Below are positions 1 through 12,900 of a DNA stretch of 64,000 bases, in pieces. The stretch is taken from positions 124,001 to 188,000 of the forward strand of contig CALYDD020000401.1 in the NCBI GenBank assembly GCA_944472135.2, written 5' to 3'. The position numbers and the translations under genes are program-made. Numbering within the stretch: position 1 is the stretch's first letter; each line of letters begins with the position of its first letter. This stretch comes from Trichobilharzia regenti. Lineage: Eukaryota > Platyhelminthes > Trematoda > Strigeidida > Schistosomatidae. Below the pieces are notes generated by a model that saw only the letters and a list, made by a program, of their open reading frames with translations, was not told where the DNA came from and did not search any database.

Positions 1-142
1 AAAGCTTTTCTTTTCTAAAACCGTCTATTAACCTTTCCTATAGTTGAAAAATTATTTTGCAGGATATGTTCAAAATATGGGCGACAGCTTCACTCAAGAC
101 TTACTGTTAAAGCTAGAACCTTGTTAAATTTAAAAGATTAAC

Positions 143-198
143 CTGTAACCTTAGACAGCTTAGAATTGCCCCTGTAGCGCATATCCCTTGGTACTTCA
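143..198 (-). CDS. Host gene exon 14 (tentative)
   Basis: The acceptor is GGTCAG|TG and the donor CAG|GTTAAT. Two bases plus 18 codons (YQGICATGAILSCLRLQ). The phase fits exon 13, but the donor is weak and the exon is short. Another donor (GTAAGT) lies downstream but is reached only after an in-frame stop. Confidence 0.4.
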
Positions 199-3100
199 CT
201 GACCATCTTAATTGTAATATTACGTCTCGTACGCGTTTTGCACCTTTTGCATACTTCATTTCCGTGCTTTCTACGACTATAAGTTACACCATTCTCATTC
301 CTTTTTCTTTCTTATCCTCCCTCCACTTGCCTGAAATGCAACTATAACTACGCGAAAGTACCCCTATACTATGTCTGTAAGTGACGAAAATCGTTGCAAC
401 TCTATACATTCCTTAGTAAATGTATTAAGTTACAATGACTAGACAAAAAAAACACTATTATTAAAAAACCAACCTGGAATATTGAATAATGACTTCTTGA
501 CTGTGTCATTTAGAACTGGACTAAATTCTTTGGACCATTTTTGATAAATTATCCACAGTTTGACAACTGTACAAATATATTCTATGCATAAGCTTGGTTG
601 ATTCACTGAAATCAAAAGAGAAAATGTCTTTACAACTTACGATAGGAGAATAAAGAAACATCTTACCTAAAGCTCGAACAAAACAATCCACACTACTACT
701 AAAACTTCTTTTCTAACTTTTTCTTAACAACACTTGATGACAAGCATTTTATTAAGCAAAGCCTTCAAAATAGCATGTAACTGAAAGAAATTTCAAGTTA
801 TTATCTCCAATTATCTGAAAATATCACTTGCTTTAATTCGAACAACTCTTACGAAATAAATAAATAAACTGAGTTACTCCCGAAATACTTTTCAAAATCC
901 TCACAAAAGTCGATAGAAGTATTCCTGAGAAGAACAGTGATTGTGATCTAAAGTACCGACATGGAATTTTAATATTACTCAACAAATATTTGCATATTTC
1001 TATGGAGTTGGTGATGTTTGCTGATAATACTACCTGGTTGCCCAAATCTCGGTAGAGGGAGTGGCGCTCGAGCCCATAGCACTTTGTTCGGAAGTCAAGA
1101 GCCGAAAACCATGAGCCACAGTTCCGCATTCTCTGGAATAAGAATTTACAGTCTTCAGAAAAGTATTATCTCCTATCCTGACAAAATAGCGTTTTCACCT
1201 AAGAAATGCACCGAATGCTATATATGGCTGCCCCTAAGATAGATTATTTTTATAAAAGACAAAAACTATTAAATATTTAGACAGAATTAAAAAACAGACA
1301 AAAGAGTGCGACTTACCAACAACATCGTAAAAAGATATCCAACTACCAGTGAATAAGTGAAATAATTCGCCGGGTTCTGCCAGCCACGTGAATAAATCAC
1401 GCTGTTTAATATTTTCCGTCGACTTGACTATCTGTGAATCCAATATGCAACTATTAATCAGTTCCAGAATGTTTGTAAGCACTTCTATAACTGGACTTGA
1501 TGAGCATATCTGAGTACTTAGAAAATCAACATTCCAAATTTTCTTCAACCAATTACAAACCATTTCACCACAAAATGGCTTGTCAACAGAATCCCATGGA
1601 AACCAACCAGTGAAAAACTTAGGATTTGAAGTTATTGTATATAATTGATTTATTACACTACAAATGTTTGCCACTGATTGAATCCACTTAAGATCGTCAG
1701 AAGAATGATTTTTGGGATCAGATAACATGGAATATTTCTTAAAGTGATGTGTCCTGAGAAAAATACCAACCAAAACGAGACTACGCATAGATGATGATGC
1801 GTTGAAAAAGATAATAAAGCGAAAATGAAGTGTGCAGAATAGAACAAAATAAGATGAACCAGAATACAAAGTCAGTATTCACTAGGCAAATACTTCAGAC
1901 AGTGGTGGGATACTGTTCCTCCTTATGAACAGTGGCAGCTAACAAATAACCTCAAATAAAAATTCACTGAAGTAAATAGACACACTGCAAAATACCAAAG
2001 AAACAGATGAACAAATCTTTAATGTAGGTTTACATGCATGTCAGTCAGTGAAATCTCCAATTTCCAATAATGTAATCTAGTTTCCATATAGATTTAATAG
2101 TATACGTGATAGTGGTGATAAACAATATTTGAAGACAACTCACTCAAGTGAAATGTGAATAAATAAAAAAGGATAAGAAACATTTGTAGTTCTGATTGCG
2201 TTGACTCAGAACTCCCCTCCCCAAATGCCACACCCGACTTATTGGCAAAAACACGAAAAATAAGCAGCCCAAATTGATCACTGATTCAGTTATAAAAAAC
2301 CATATTCATGAATTTGGAATTCAAAGGTGATCGATCAGCCTTCAGATATCCTCGAAATTCGTCTACCTAAATCAGTCAGTAAGACGTTGTTTGCTGCAAA
2401 ACTACAAATGACCTTCACCAGGCGTAAGTTGTTCTCCGTCTCTGAGAAAGATGAGCCCCCTCATCTGACCGCCTTTATGTGTATCCATCAGTTCACTTGC
2501 TCTTGTGGAGCAAAGTACGTTAGCCGTGAGCAGATAACGCTTTCCAAACGTATACTAGAAATGATGCACGAAGCTGCGTTCTAGAGCTTTTGGTCCACAT
2601 CTGCCACTCTGCCAACCCTGACCATGATTTTAAGATCACCTATCAAATTCACGCTAACTTGCCGTTTGCTTTTTTCTGAACTTCTAAAGACAGAACAGGC
2701 CTTCGTCGTTCATGAAATTAAGTCAGACATTTGTGTACAAAAGAAGTATGTTCGAGCCCTATTTCTGCCTTGGCTGTAGAAGGATAAACACTTATTACTA
2801 CGATTACCACTATTATTTTTACTATTACCATCCTCATTTTGAACTGTTTCCGGTATTATTTCACTTTTCACTCTAAATCCAAAATATTCTTTTGCAGTTA
2901 TGAATTATATTTTATCAAATTTCACGCCATGTTATGAAACGTTTTATATTTGCCTACTAATATACCCCTTCCCGACATTTATACATCCTATGGACTACTC
3001 TACATAAGACATCGCCTGTTTGGCTACTTGACACTTGATATTTACCTATAATTATAATTTCAAACATTTTAATTGAATTTCATACTTTTATTATTTGACG

Positions 3101-3954
3101 TATTCACTCATTTGTTTCAATTTACTCGTTCGATATAATTTTTTTCAAAACTATATATATATATGCATATACGTTGTACAACTTGATAATAAGTTCACTG
3201 AAGAGTCTCTTCGCTGAATATTCTGTTCTTAATGTTACAATAGGAATTGTTAAATTATTGAATGAACAAAAATATCAGTTCGCTGAATTAGCAGTACAAC
3301 CCGTAGATAGTCCTGGACTAAACGACTGTCAAGTTCATATGTACAGCTTAAACCAAAAAAAACAAAGCGGTTTATATCTATTTACTGGATTTTTGGCCAC
3401 ATTTGCTGAGTGTATGAGAGCTAATGAAGTTATAAAACCACTAGAACCACTGTTTTACATGAGCTGACGAACCACCACCATCGGTAGAGTACTTCCCAAC
3501 TTTCCACAGTAACTCTATACATGAATTCCGCTTTATAAATATGAACAGAGAAAGAACAAACATTCATGCAGAATAACACGGGTCCATTCTATTTTATCGG
3601 TTCTTGTCAGCTGTGTACAACTTGTAACATTTAATAAAGTCACTTAGAATAAAATTTCTACTTCGTGTTTCTCGTCAGAAATCGGTTCTCTAGTAAGGAT
3701 TGTTGTAAGAATTTGTTTTTTTCCCAATCACATTTTATTTCAGACGTAATTTTTGGTCTTTTGAATTCTACTCATTGTAATACATTATTATCATCTTTGT
3801 ATTCCACTTCCTACACACCAAATTCAGATTCTTTAGTTTTATCAGAGCTCTAAACACTACATTTTATAATCTCTGGCTACGCAGTTATATCCCTGCCACT
3901 CTAACAGCAAATTGATTTATTCAATTTCTTTTGCAAGACACTTCGCTCCCTTGA

Positions 3955-3999
<45 letters not shown>

Positions 4000-6900
4000 T
4001 GTAATACTTTAAGACATCTTATCATTCTTATGTCCTGTTTTACTATGACGTTCGTACAACAGCCCTAAATGGAGGACTCATTCCTATAGATGAAGAAAGT
4101 ATATTAAAACTTTATTATAATTGTTTTATCAAGTGTTACAGGTTGTACACGGCTGATGAGAACAGGCAGAATAAAATGCATCCATGTTATTTTGCACCAA
4201 TGATTGTTCTTACAATAATAACTTGAGTAAGTTAAATAATGATTACAAGCATTTTACGCCTACGCTCACCATGGTAACGAGGGTTGCAGTCGTCAACTAC
4301 CCATATGCATTATTCGTCTGAACTGTAATTCAAAACTGTTGATTTTACCTGAAGTGAATCTTTTCCAATTTACTGTATTCATCCTTATATATCACTCTTT
4401 TTTAATATTATTTCAGAAATACTTCCCTAACTTTATGTTTATATCACCACTTCAATTTTTACAGTGTAGTATGTCAATTTCATGCTCCGAACTAGCTCAC
4501 CTACCGACTAGAAAATTTATTAGTTTTCAAACCATCTTTACTTTAAAACCATACCGACAATTCAGTCTTATCCGTTTGTGTAGAGTGGAGGGGAAGTTGT
4601 GATTGTATATCGCGCAATGTCATTCCCGTCTTATTCAAGTTTTAACACAGAGTATACACGTGCATGGAACAATAAACTATCTCAATTTGAAAGGAAAGAG
4701 CTAACTAGAGGATACTGACACTAAATCCCTGAGTCTCCGCAGCAGTTTGTATAGATGTATTGAGCAGCATTTCGCATATATATATATATATATGTTTTTC
4801 ATAACTTTTCCGTAGAATTCAAAATACAGGTTAGATAACTAGTAATGACACACATAAACAATTTATAACCTACGTGAGTGAAGTCAAAATCAGTGAAATC
4901 GGAGCTAAATACTTATTGAATAGTCTTTCAAAAGCAGATGCAGTCTCACTAGCATTTTCACACTGCATACAACGTGTGGTGAAGTAAACTGCCAACCAAC
5001 TGAAGTATACTTCTATCAGAAGTGCATCAATTGATATGTTTGGTTTGGCTTTATCATCCCATAAGAAACGTATGTCGCAATTGTAATCCTAAATATTAGA
5101 AACAAAATAATACAACACAAAACTTCCTATTATCGAAAGTCAAAAAGCATACAATTACACTAATACAAATAACATATAGAGAAATATGCACAGTCTGAAT
5201 AATAATCCTGTTTTACGAATAGCAAGGCATGTCTGTCAATCTGGTTGTTGCAGTCTTAAGCTTTCACAAAAATCAGTCATATACCAAAACTACACGGGCA
5301 GATAAAGAAGACAACTAGAAGTAATATTAAATATAACACAGTAGAACATTGAATAACACAGAGTTTGTTACTTGATTTGAATCAACTGACCAACTAATGT
5401 CACCATAAAAGATAGCAGGTGAACACCCTAATTCACATGGAGCATACAAGTGGAGACGTGATAGTGAACTTCTAATGTGCGTTACACTGTGACTTAACAA
5501 TTCACAATTTTGCAAAGAGTAACCCTGCGTACTTCAAATTTGATAGCTAAACATTATTGTGAGATCTAACCGATTAGTGTGACTCGTGCTATAGAACACG
5601 TTAGCAAAAGCTCCAATACCTAATTAACTAACAAATATGTATTAGTTAAATTTATATAGAAAAAATGAAGACCTAAGATTGCTGAAAATTAACAGGACAG
5701 CACTGAAACAAACAACTAATCTGATCACGCTGAAATAATATCGGTACCCAGCCAGTGACTTAAGTCAGATAATTCACTACAGTTGCTGATTTATTTCATG
5801 AATAAAATTCACAGAAGCACCAACACACAAAGGTTGGAAACAAAATCATACAGACTGAATGGGAAAAGAATTTAGTACAAGTGAAAGTAGGCTATCACTT
5901 CACTACCCTAGTTATAAGGCTAGATAAAATAACCATGAATGATATTTTCCATAACACGCTGATTCTGACTGACAGTCCAAACTGTATCCAATAACACTGT
6001 AGAGGCGGTGAACACCGGATAACATGTAAAATATGTGTTAACCAAAAAAAATGTGATTATGAATAAAATTACCACCATAAAGGAAATAGGTCCTACCCGT
6101 TTCACAATAGCCCTGTAAGCTAACAAGAAGTCGAGTAGATCTTCACCAGCATCTACGCATTGTAACCACATATTCTTCACTGTTTCATTTGAGGCATAAG
6201 CAATTAAGCAGCCAGTAGAGGCGATGTCACTAGAATTGTCACAATTATCTACCGTCTTGAAAACAGAAAAAGTTGTTGAAAATAGAACACAGACTAATCA
6301 GCTATACTGAATTTCTCCGATAGGCATTTGTAAACTCTCAAAATCGAAAAAAAGTCGAAGCAAAACAATAACAATCAGAGAAATCTTTTTTTATTTCTTC
6401 ACGTTCCCAGTGGAACACACGGCTTCAAGCTAGAGACTTGAAGTTTCCGTAGCAGTGTTTATTTTTTACAGGATGGAGTCGCTAGTCTCATGACCAACCT
6501 TTCCTCTTTGCCAGCTTTATTTCTGGCTTAGCAGGGTAAAGGAGTGCGTCGCCCGGGGATCGAACCCTAGACTATGTGCGCATGGTCAATGAGCATCCTA
6601 ACCGCTTTGCCACTGGCGCACAGGAAAGATCTAAGAACTCTGAAAATCAACAGCACTTGTTTCTGTACATCACGGTGCTTGAATTTTACTTGACAAAACC
6701 TTCGTCTAAGACACCAGCATCAAATTCAAATTGAAATTTATTTCCATTGAATCCTCCTTCATACACATTGCTGAATGCTAGCAATTTACAATTTATTGTG
6801 AGAAAATATTATTTCAACCACTGACTGAGGTTGTAAACTGAAAAACTGCAATGGAGCTCTACACTAATGGCTTTCCGACAGATTTGAAGCGATCAAAAAG

Positions 6901-9900
6901 AATTGTAGTATTAATGGTTCAATGTCAACTACAAGTAATATTGTACAAGAAACATCAATTGGCGCATTATTTGTATATACAAATCGTATACAGGAAGTTT
7001 ACACAAGAATGTTAAATTCTGAATACTACACTCTGAGAATTCACATGACCTTAGTTAATTTCGGTCTGTTTCGCATTGATTATAATGTATCGTAAGATAT
7101 AACCAGTCATGGTCAGATACAGTGAAAAAAAGTTACGTCATGTTCAGTTTTAGTAAGCGAATGCTAAAATATCAAGCTAAACATCAGGGGAACTGCACAA
7201 AAAGGTGAAGAAGCTCATAGCTAGCTGTACACTGTCATTATTGCCCCTAACAGTATGAGTTATACTCAAAGTAAATAGGTTTATGCTGAATTTTGAAACG
7301 ATTTTATGATAAGCAGTTATTGCAAATCTGAAATTCCTTGCGTATATCTTTATCGCTTAGACCTGACTGATAGCTGTTGCGATCGACATGATGGTCAACA
7401 CTACATAGTAACCCAACCCAGCTATACTAGCTGGAACAAATGCTTCTGCAGGCATTACCATCGCACAACGGTCGATTAGACAGCGGTCAGACAAAAAACA
7501 GTTGGCATCACAATGTAGGTCATTTCGACTGTGTTGGGAATCCAAGGATGAAATCCTACTGATAGTGAACACGGGTGCAAAAGTAGCAGATAAGGGTAAC
7601 ATCAGCGTACTGACACAGTCCTAGAAACTACTCCAAACGGTCCATCTGACCGGACTCACGTAGTCGTTCTCCCAGCCCTGCGATTCCGCAGCATTAATAC
7701 ACTGTTTCTATCAGTTACTTCAGCTCATCAGTTGCTACTTAGAATGCCGAAACTTCTCGTTAGAATAAGGTGACAGGACCTCACCTCAACTCAAAACAAA
7801 TCATCATTAAAAGTAGGGCAGCACTATAAACCAAACTCTTACCAGACAAGATTCTCAGATCAGGTGGATGACTCAAATTTGGCTGTGCCCCTTGAGCTGG
7901 TTGATTCAATTGCGAAGCTTTCATTGTCCTTCTAGATAGCACCTTCAGTGCGGGCCTCTCTGAGCAAAAAACCAAATCAAAATCCTCCTCCTGGGCTACA
8001 AATCTTCCCTATTATTTCACACCTTACGACCGAAATTCGCTTCTATCTTGTCAAAAATGAGAGGACTTTGGCAAAAGGCTTATGTCCACAAAAGAACAAT
8101 AATTTTTCTTTAAGAATGACTCCGCCAATATATTCTACCAAACAGTGTCAAATAAAAACCACCAATTAACTGCCCTCCGGAGGAGAAATTAGCCAAACAA
8201 TACGAAAAACAAGTGATAGAGGTAATGATTACCAAAGTTCACAATCAGACTAGAAAATATCAACAAATGATTAAATCCCAAAAAGAAAAGGCTGAACGAA
8301 CTCTCAACCTAGAATACCAACTAACATAGAAAAAGCCATCAAAATATTAGACGAACGACACAAAGAACGAAGGCGAGTTGCCCTCAAAGAAAAACTAGCT
8401 ACGCTTTCTAAACAACCATCTGAAGAAACACTGAGTGACTGCGTAGTAAACTGATCGGACCACTATCAAAAATAGAAGAACAACTTCTTCAGAAAGGACT
8501 GAACTACAATACTGGTGACGATTCAAAAACAGACTTGTGCACCTCCGTAGAACCATCACTGAAATCATCAAAATTATATGAGGAAGTACAACAAGAAATA
8601 CGTCAATGTACCATACCCAACATTAAGTAGGAAAAACATAATACCTAATAATAATAATAATAATAATAATAACACCAAAAAGCAGAATGCATTGAAGGAA
8701 CTAAAGAATAGAAAGTCATAGTTATCCTATCACAGCTGAAAAAGGAAGAGCAAAACAAATCATGGACACAGAAGACTACATAATGAAAGCAGATGATTGA
8801 CTCAACAGTTGACGGAAAACGCGGTACAAACACTGGATAATAAAACCAAAGTAGCACTAAGTATGAATCAAAGATTAATAAACACATTACCGTAGATTAA
8901 GTTTAACAACTAATGAAAAATAAATCACTTGACAAGAAAGTTCGAATTCTAAGTCAATAAATATGACCGACCAATATAAATGTAAATTAACAACCGATCA
9001 CGATAATGATTATCACGAGATACAACTATGGAAAATTCTAACAAGTTCACTTCATATAAAAGCTTGCATTGAAGGTGTTGTCTAGAAGGACAATGAAAGC
9101 TTTGCAATTAAATCAACCAGCTCAGAGAACACAAATAAGTGAAAAAAATCCATACTTTTATACAAATGAGAGCACTTACATCGACAGTGTTATTGCCTTT
9201 TTCTATTTCTTTTAAGCTGTATTGAAAAATGACGGCACATGCTTCCGATATATTGCGCTTAATTATTAAAGGATGCTTTTAAAGTAAAATTGAAAGGTAT
9301 GCATATTATACTACAGAAAGCAATAAAGCTGAGAAAGACATAATGTAAAGTATAGCAAGTATAACAAACAACTGTTGTAGTAGCTTTAGAAAATTACTCT
9401 TGCTGCAATTCTTCCAAGTCTTTTATCAATCAGCTAAAGGTCCACTTCTAGATTCTGGTCTCTTCAACCCACCCCCTCCTACCCTGTTCACAAATCTTCA
9501 ATAATTAGTCAAAAAAACAGACAAAAAACAAAAGCTACTATCTACACTAATACCAATAGACACTCCATCTTTTACGCAATTACCGTGTTAAGTTTTGTTT
9601 GTTTAATACAGAACAGTAAGACCGCATCAGGTTTTCAATTACGATTTACCATCCATAATCAAGGCTCTGGTGTTCAATTCCCGGCTGACACACTCTTGCT
9701 TTACTAGCCAGCAGTAGTAAGTCTGGGAAAGAGGGAAAGTTGTGTGTGAGATTAATAACTCTAACCCGTAAAAACAACCTTAAAGCTAATGAAACTTCAA
9801 AGTTTGAAGATCAATGTTCTATTACGGCTTTAACCTGTAATCTTTAAAACCATTTTTTGATTCAAAAAATATTAAAACTTTTTAAATATCTGGGAATAGT

Positions 9901-12900
9901 TTGCTACACCAGCCTAAATGATGATTTTCCAAACATATACAGGTTATTTTCTGACTTTGGAACGGATACTTCCAAAACAAAATTCGTATTTCTTGACTAA
10001 ATTTTAGAGCATCTAAAAAAGGTTCAGTAATTATTAACTTAACTGAATAACCATGTAAGGAATATGATTCTGATGAACAAATGAAGCATAGTCGGTGAGA
10101 ATCACTTGGACACAAAATTTAGCGGAGTTAACGTTGAACATCTAATAAAATGTGCCATAACTAACAATAAACCCATCAAAATAAGGAAATGTATAAAGTT
10201 AGAGGAAACATACCACGTCAACCATGATATCTGTAGGAAAGCGGTGTACAGTACTACTCCGAGTACTCAACTCCACAAATGACTGTTGTTTATAAATGCT
10301 CTTATATCTGTTAGGTGACAATCGGTAAGCCAGATACAGACGCAGTTCAATGATGACAGTGGTAACAATTAATATAAATGGTTCACCGTTATTAGATTTA
10401 CAGCAAAAATCTTCTAACCATTTAAGCGACTGATACAAAGTTGTCAAAGCAGCCAAAAACTGAAGGACAAGACAGAACTGTTTACTCATGCTGGAAAATC
10501 CTACACAGCACAATATAATCAAAAGAAAGATTAGTCTAACCACCTTTAATATACTAGTAAAAATATTACAGATAAAATTACTACAACTATACATAAAATT
10601 GTCAAAATGTCAATGTATGGTTACAAAATGACTTTTTCACGAAATCAATCTAATTACCCCTTTCTTTCATGCCCTTAAAGAATATGTGAGTCGAAATATT
10701 AGCTGAACAGCTCATGTTGAAATATGTGGTTATCTGAGAGGACTACTAAACCAGCTTACAGTTTGTGACCTGATAAGTCATTGGAAAATTATTAGTTGTA
10801 TTCTCAATGATTTTGCAGTTCAACAGTTTACAGTTATACTTTTCAAACTTTTTTTAAATTAACTGTAGATATTCACCCGACTAATGTTAGGCTCTCATCT
10901 TTTGTTATTTTTTTTTGTCTTTCACCTTCATGATAATGCTGACACTATGAAAGCTACAAATAACGCTTGTACGCCGCCACAAACTGATCTGGTGATGAGC
11001 GAAGAAGCCACAAACGAATCTGTGTAGAAGTATTTATCCAGAGTTCGAAAAATACCTGGAATGTTAGAAAACAAGAACGTTTTGACTAATTTCATGGTCT
11101 TGTTTGATGCGTCATCTAGATGTGCGGAGATCCCACTACACACGTATGTTATAGGCACTGCATGTCAACATTCTGACCATCTTCCCTTACAAAATGATAA
11201 TGAAAAAAAAAGAACATCGTATACCCAACACAGAAAATCTGAGCTTAGTTTCGAAATCTACAGCTTATGTCATTCCGCTGAATTTATTGTCTTCTAAGTT
11301 CTATATTAAGTTGATAAAGCTGAATTTTTCAGTCATTGATCCATAATAAGTAATATATAATTTAAATAAGTTCATTTTCACACATTAACAACTTTAAATG
11401 AAACAACTGACTTACTTTTAGTCTTCAAGCAGTCCAAGCAAAATGAAATCGGTTGTTTCAGCGATTCCAACAAATTGTTAGTAACGTCGACTGATTTCAT
11501 TAAGTTTATCAACTTTATTATTAAAATCAACCGATTCCACAGTGAGTCATCCTAAAGAAATGTAAGGTGAATACGATGTCATCAAGGATTACTAAGGCTA
11601 ATGATTTTCACTACACAGAAATGCAGCTTGTACTAAGTATACGAATGAGAATGTATGTCATAAAATACGCCAATTGTTAATTAATGTATCCAAATAAATA
11701 AAAAAAGCGGCGACATTATCAAACAGATCTCATGTAAAATATTAATAATTTCGAAAGAATAATCTTAATATTTACTTTTTAGAATCCCAGTTGTGGGTCG
11801 GTGGCACAGCGGTTAAGACGCTCGCCGACCATGTACATGGTCCGGGGTTCAAGATCCGGCCGGTGCACACCTTTACCTCGCTAAGCCAGTAGTGACACTG
11901 GTAAGGAGGAAAGGTTGGGCATGAGGCCAGCAACCCCATCCTGTAAAAAAAAATCAACACTGCTACGAAATCTTCAAGCCTATAGCTTGGAGCCCTATGT
12001 TCCACTGGGAACGTGAAGGAAAAAAAAAGAATCCCTGTCAATGGAGTTGAAGATTGAACGATCAATTCTTGGTTGTTTGCTCAAAATCAACTTCCTCGAT
12101 TTTCGTGGAGGCATCAATACGACAGTCATCGTCTCATCGGTCGCTGTTCAGAAAGAAGAGTTAAACATCGTCAGAAGTAACATAACGATTTATTATTGTA
12201 ATATTTGTTTACAGACCTTAGTTTGCTTAGTGATACTTGATTTATATGCTGGTGTAACAATACATAATACTCAAGTCAACAATTGGTGTTCTGGTTTTTT
12301 CGTCCGTTGTTACTAAGCGTTTCTCAGAAATCTTCTAAGAACAGCGTGGGCCCGAGCGTAGCGAGAGCTGGGCATTAACGGTTTATGAGACTTTGATGAC
12401 AGTTTCTGACGATAGAAACAGATCTGGCGGATTGAAACAGTTGGTGAAAGTTTGGATATTCGCCGTTCATTTTTCCTGGTGCCGGTCAAGTCCTCTTTGA
12501 ACAAGCAATATCTGGAACTTTTTTGGAATTTGGTCAAGTTCAACAATGCCTGGGTCAAAGAAGGGACAGAGTGTCTTGGATGCAAACAGGAAAGTAAGTC
12601 ATGGTGACTTGTCTGTTAATTGTAACGATGTGTCTGATGTTAAACATGATATGGTTGATGTTACTGTTTCGCCGTTCAGGGATAATAGGAACATCAAACT
12701 CCCTAAATTAGAACCACGATGTTTTGATGGAAACCCAGCTGATTATTTACAATTTGTAAAGGAGTTTGAGATCATGTTGAGTGGTTTTTTATTAAATGAT
12801 GAATTGAAATTGATGTATTTGATGAGATATTGCACTGGAGATGCTTCAAGAGCTATACAGTGCTGTAAGTTTATGAAGCCAAAGGAGGGCTACGATGAGG

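Noticed and set aside
6540..6622. tRNA gene
   Set aside because: A and B boxes are present, but no full cloverleaf, and the same sequence recurs with a SINE body and A-tail.
7357..7621. Minus-strand ORF as an exon between exons 8 and 9
   Set aside because: Phase 0 in and out would fit, but the donor (GTCTAA) is poor and the sequence looks like an old repeat. Not excluded.
9882..10115. Minus-strand 77-codon ORF as a host exon
   Set aside because: Has an acceptor but no GT donor in a compatible phase.
10928..11158. Minus-strand 76-codon ORF as an extra host exon
   Set aside because: Its possible donors leave the wrong phase for exon 8, and exons 7 and 8 already join in phase.
12041..12316. 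91-codon ORF repeated at 15647
   Set aside because: Lies wholly inside the LTR; the two are the same because the LTRs are.
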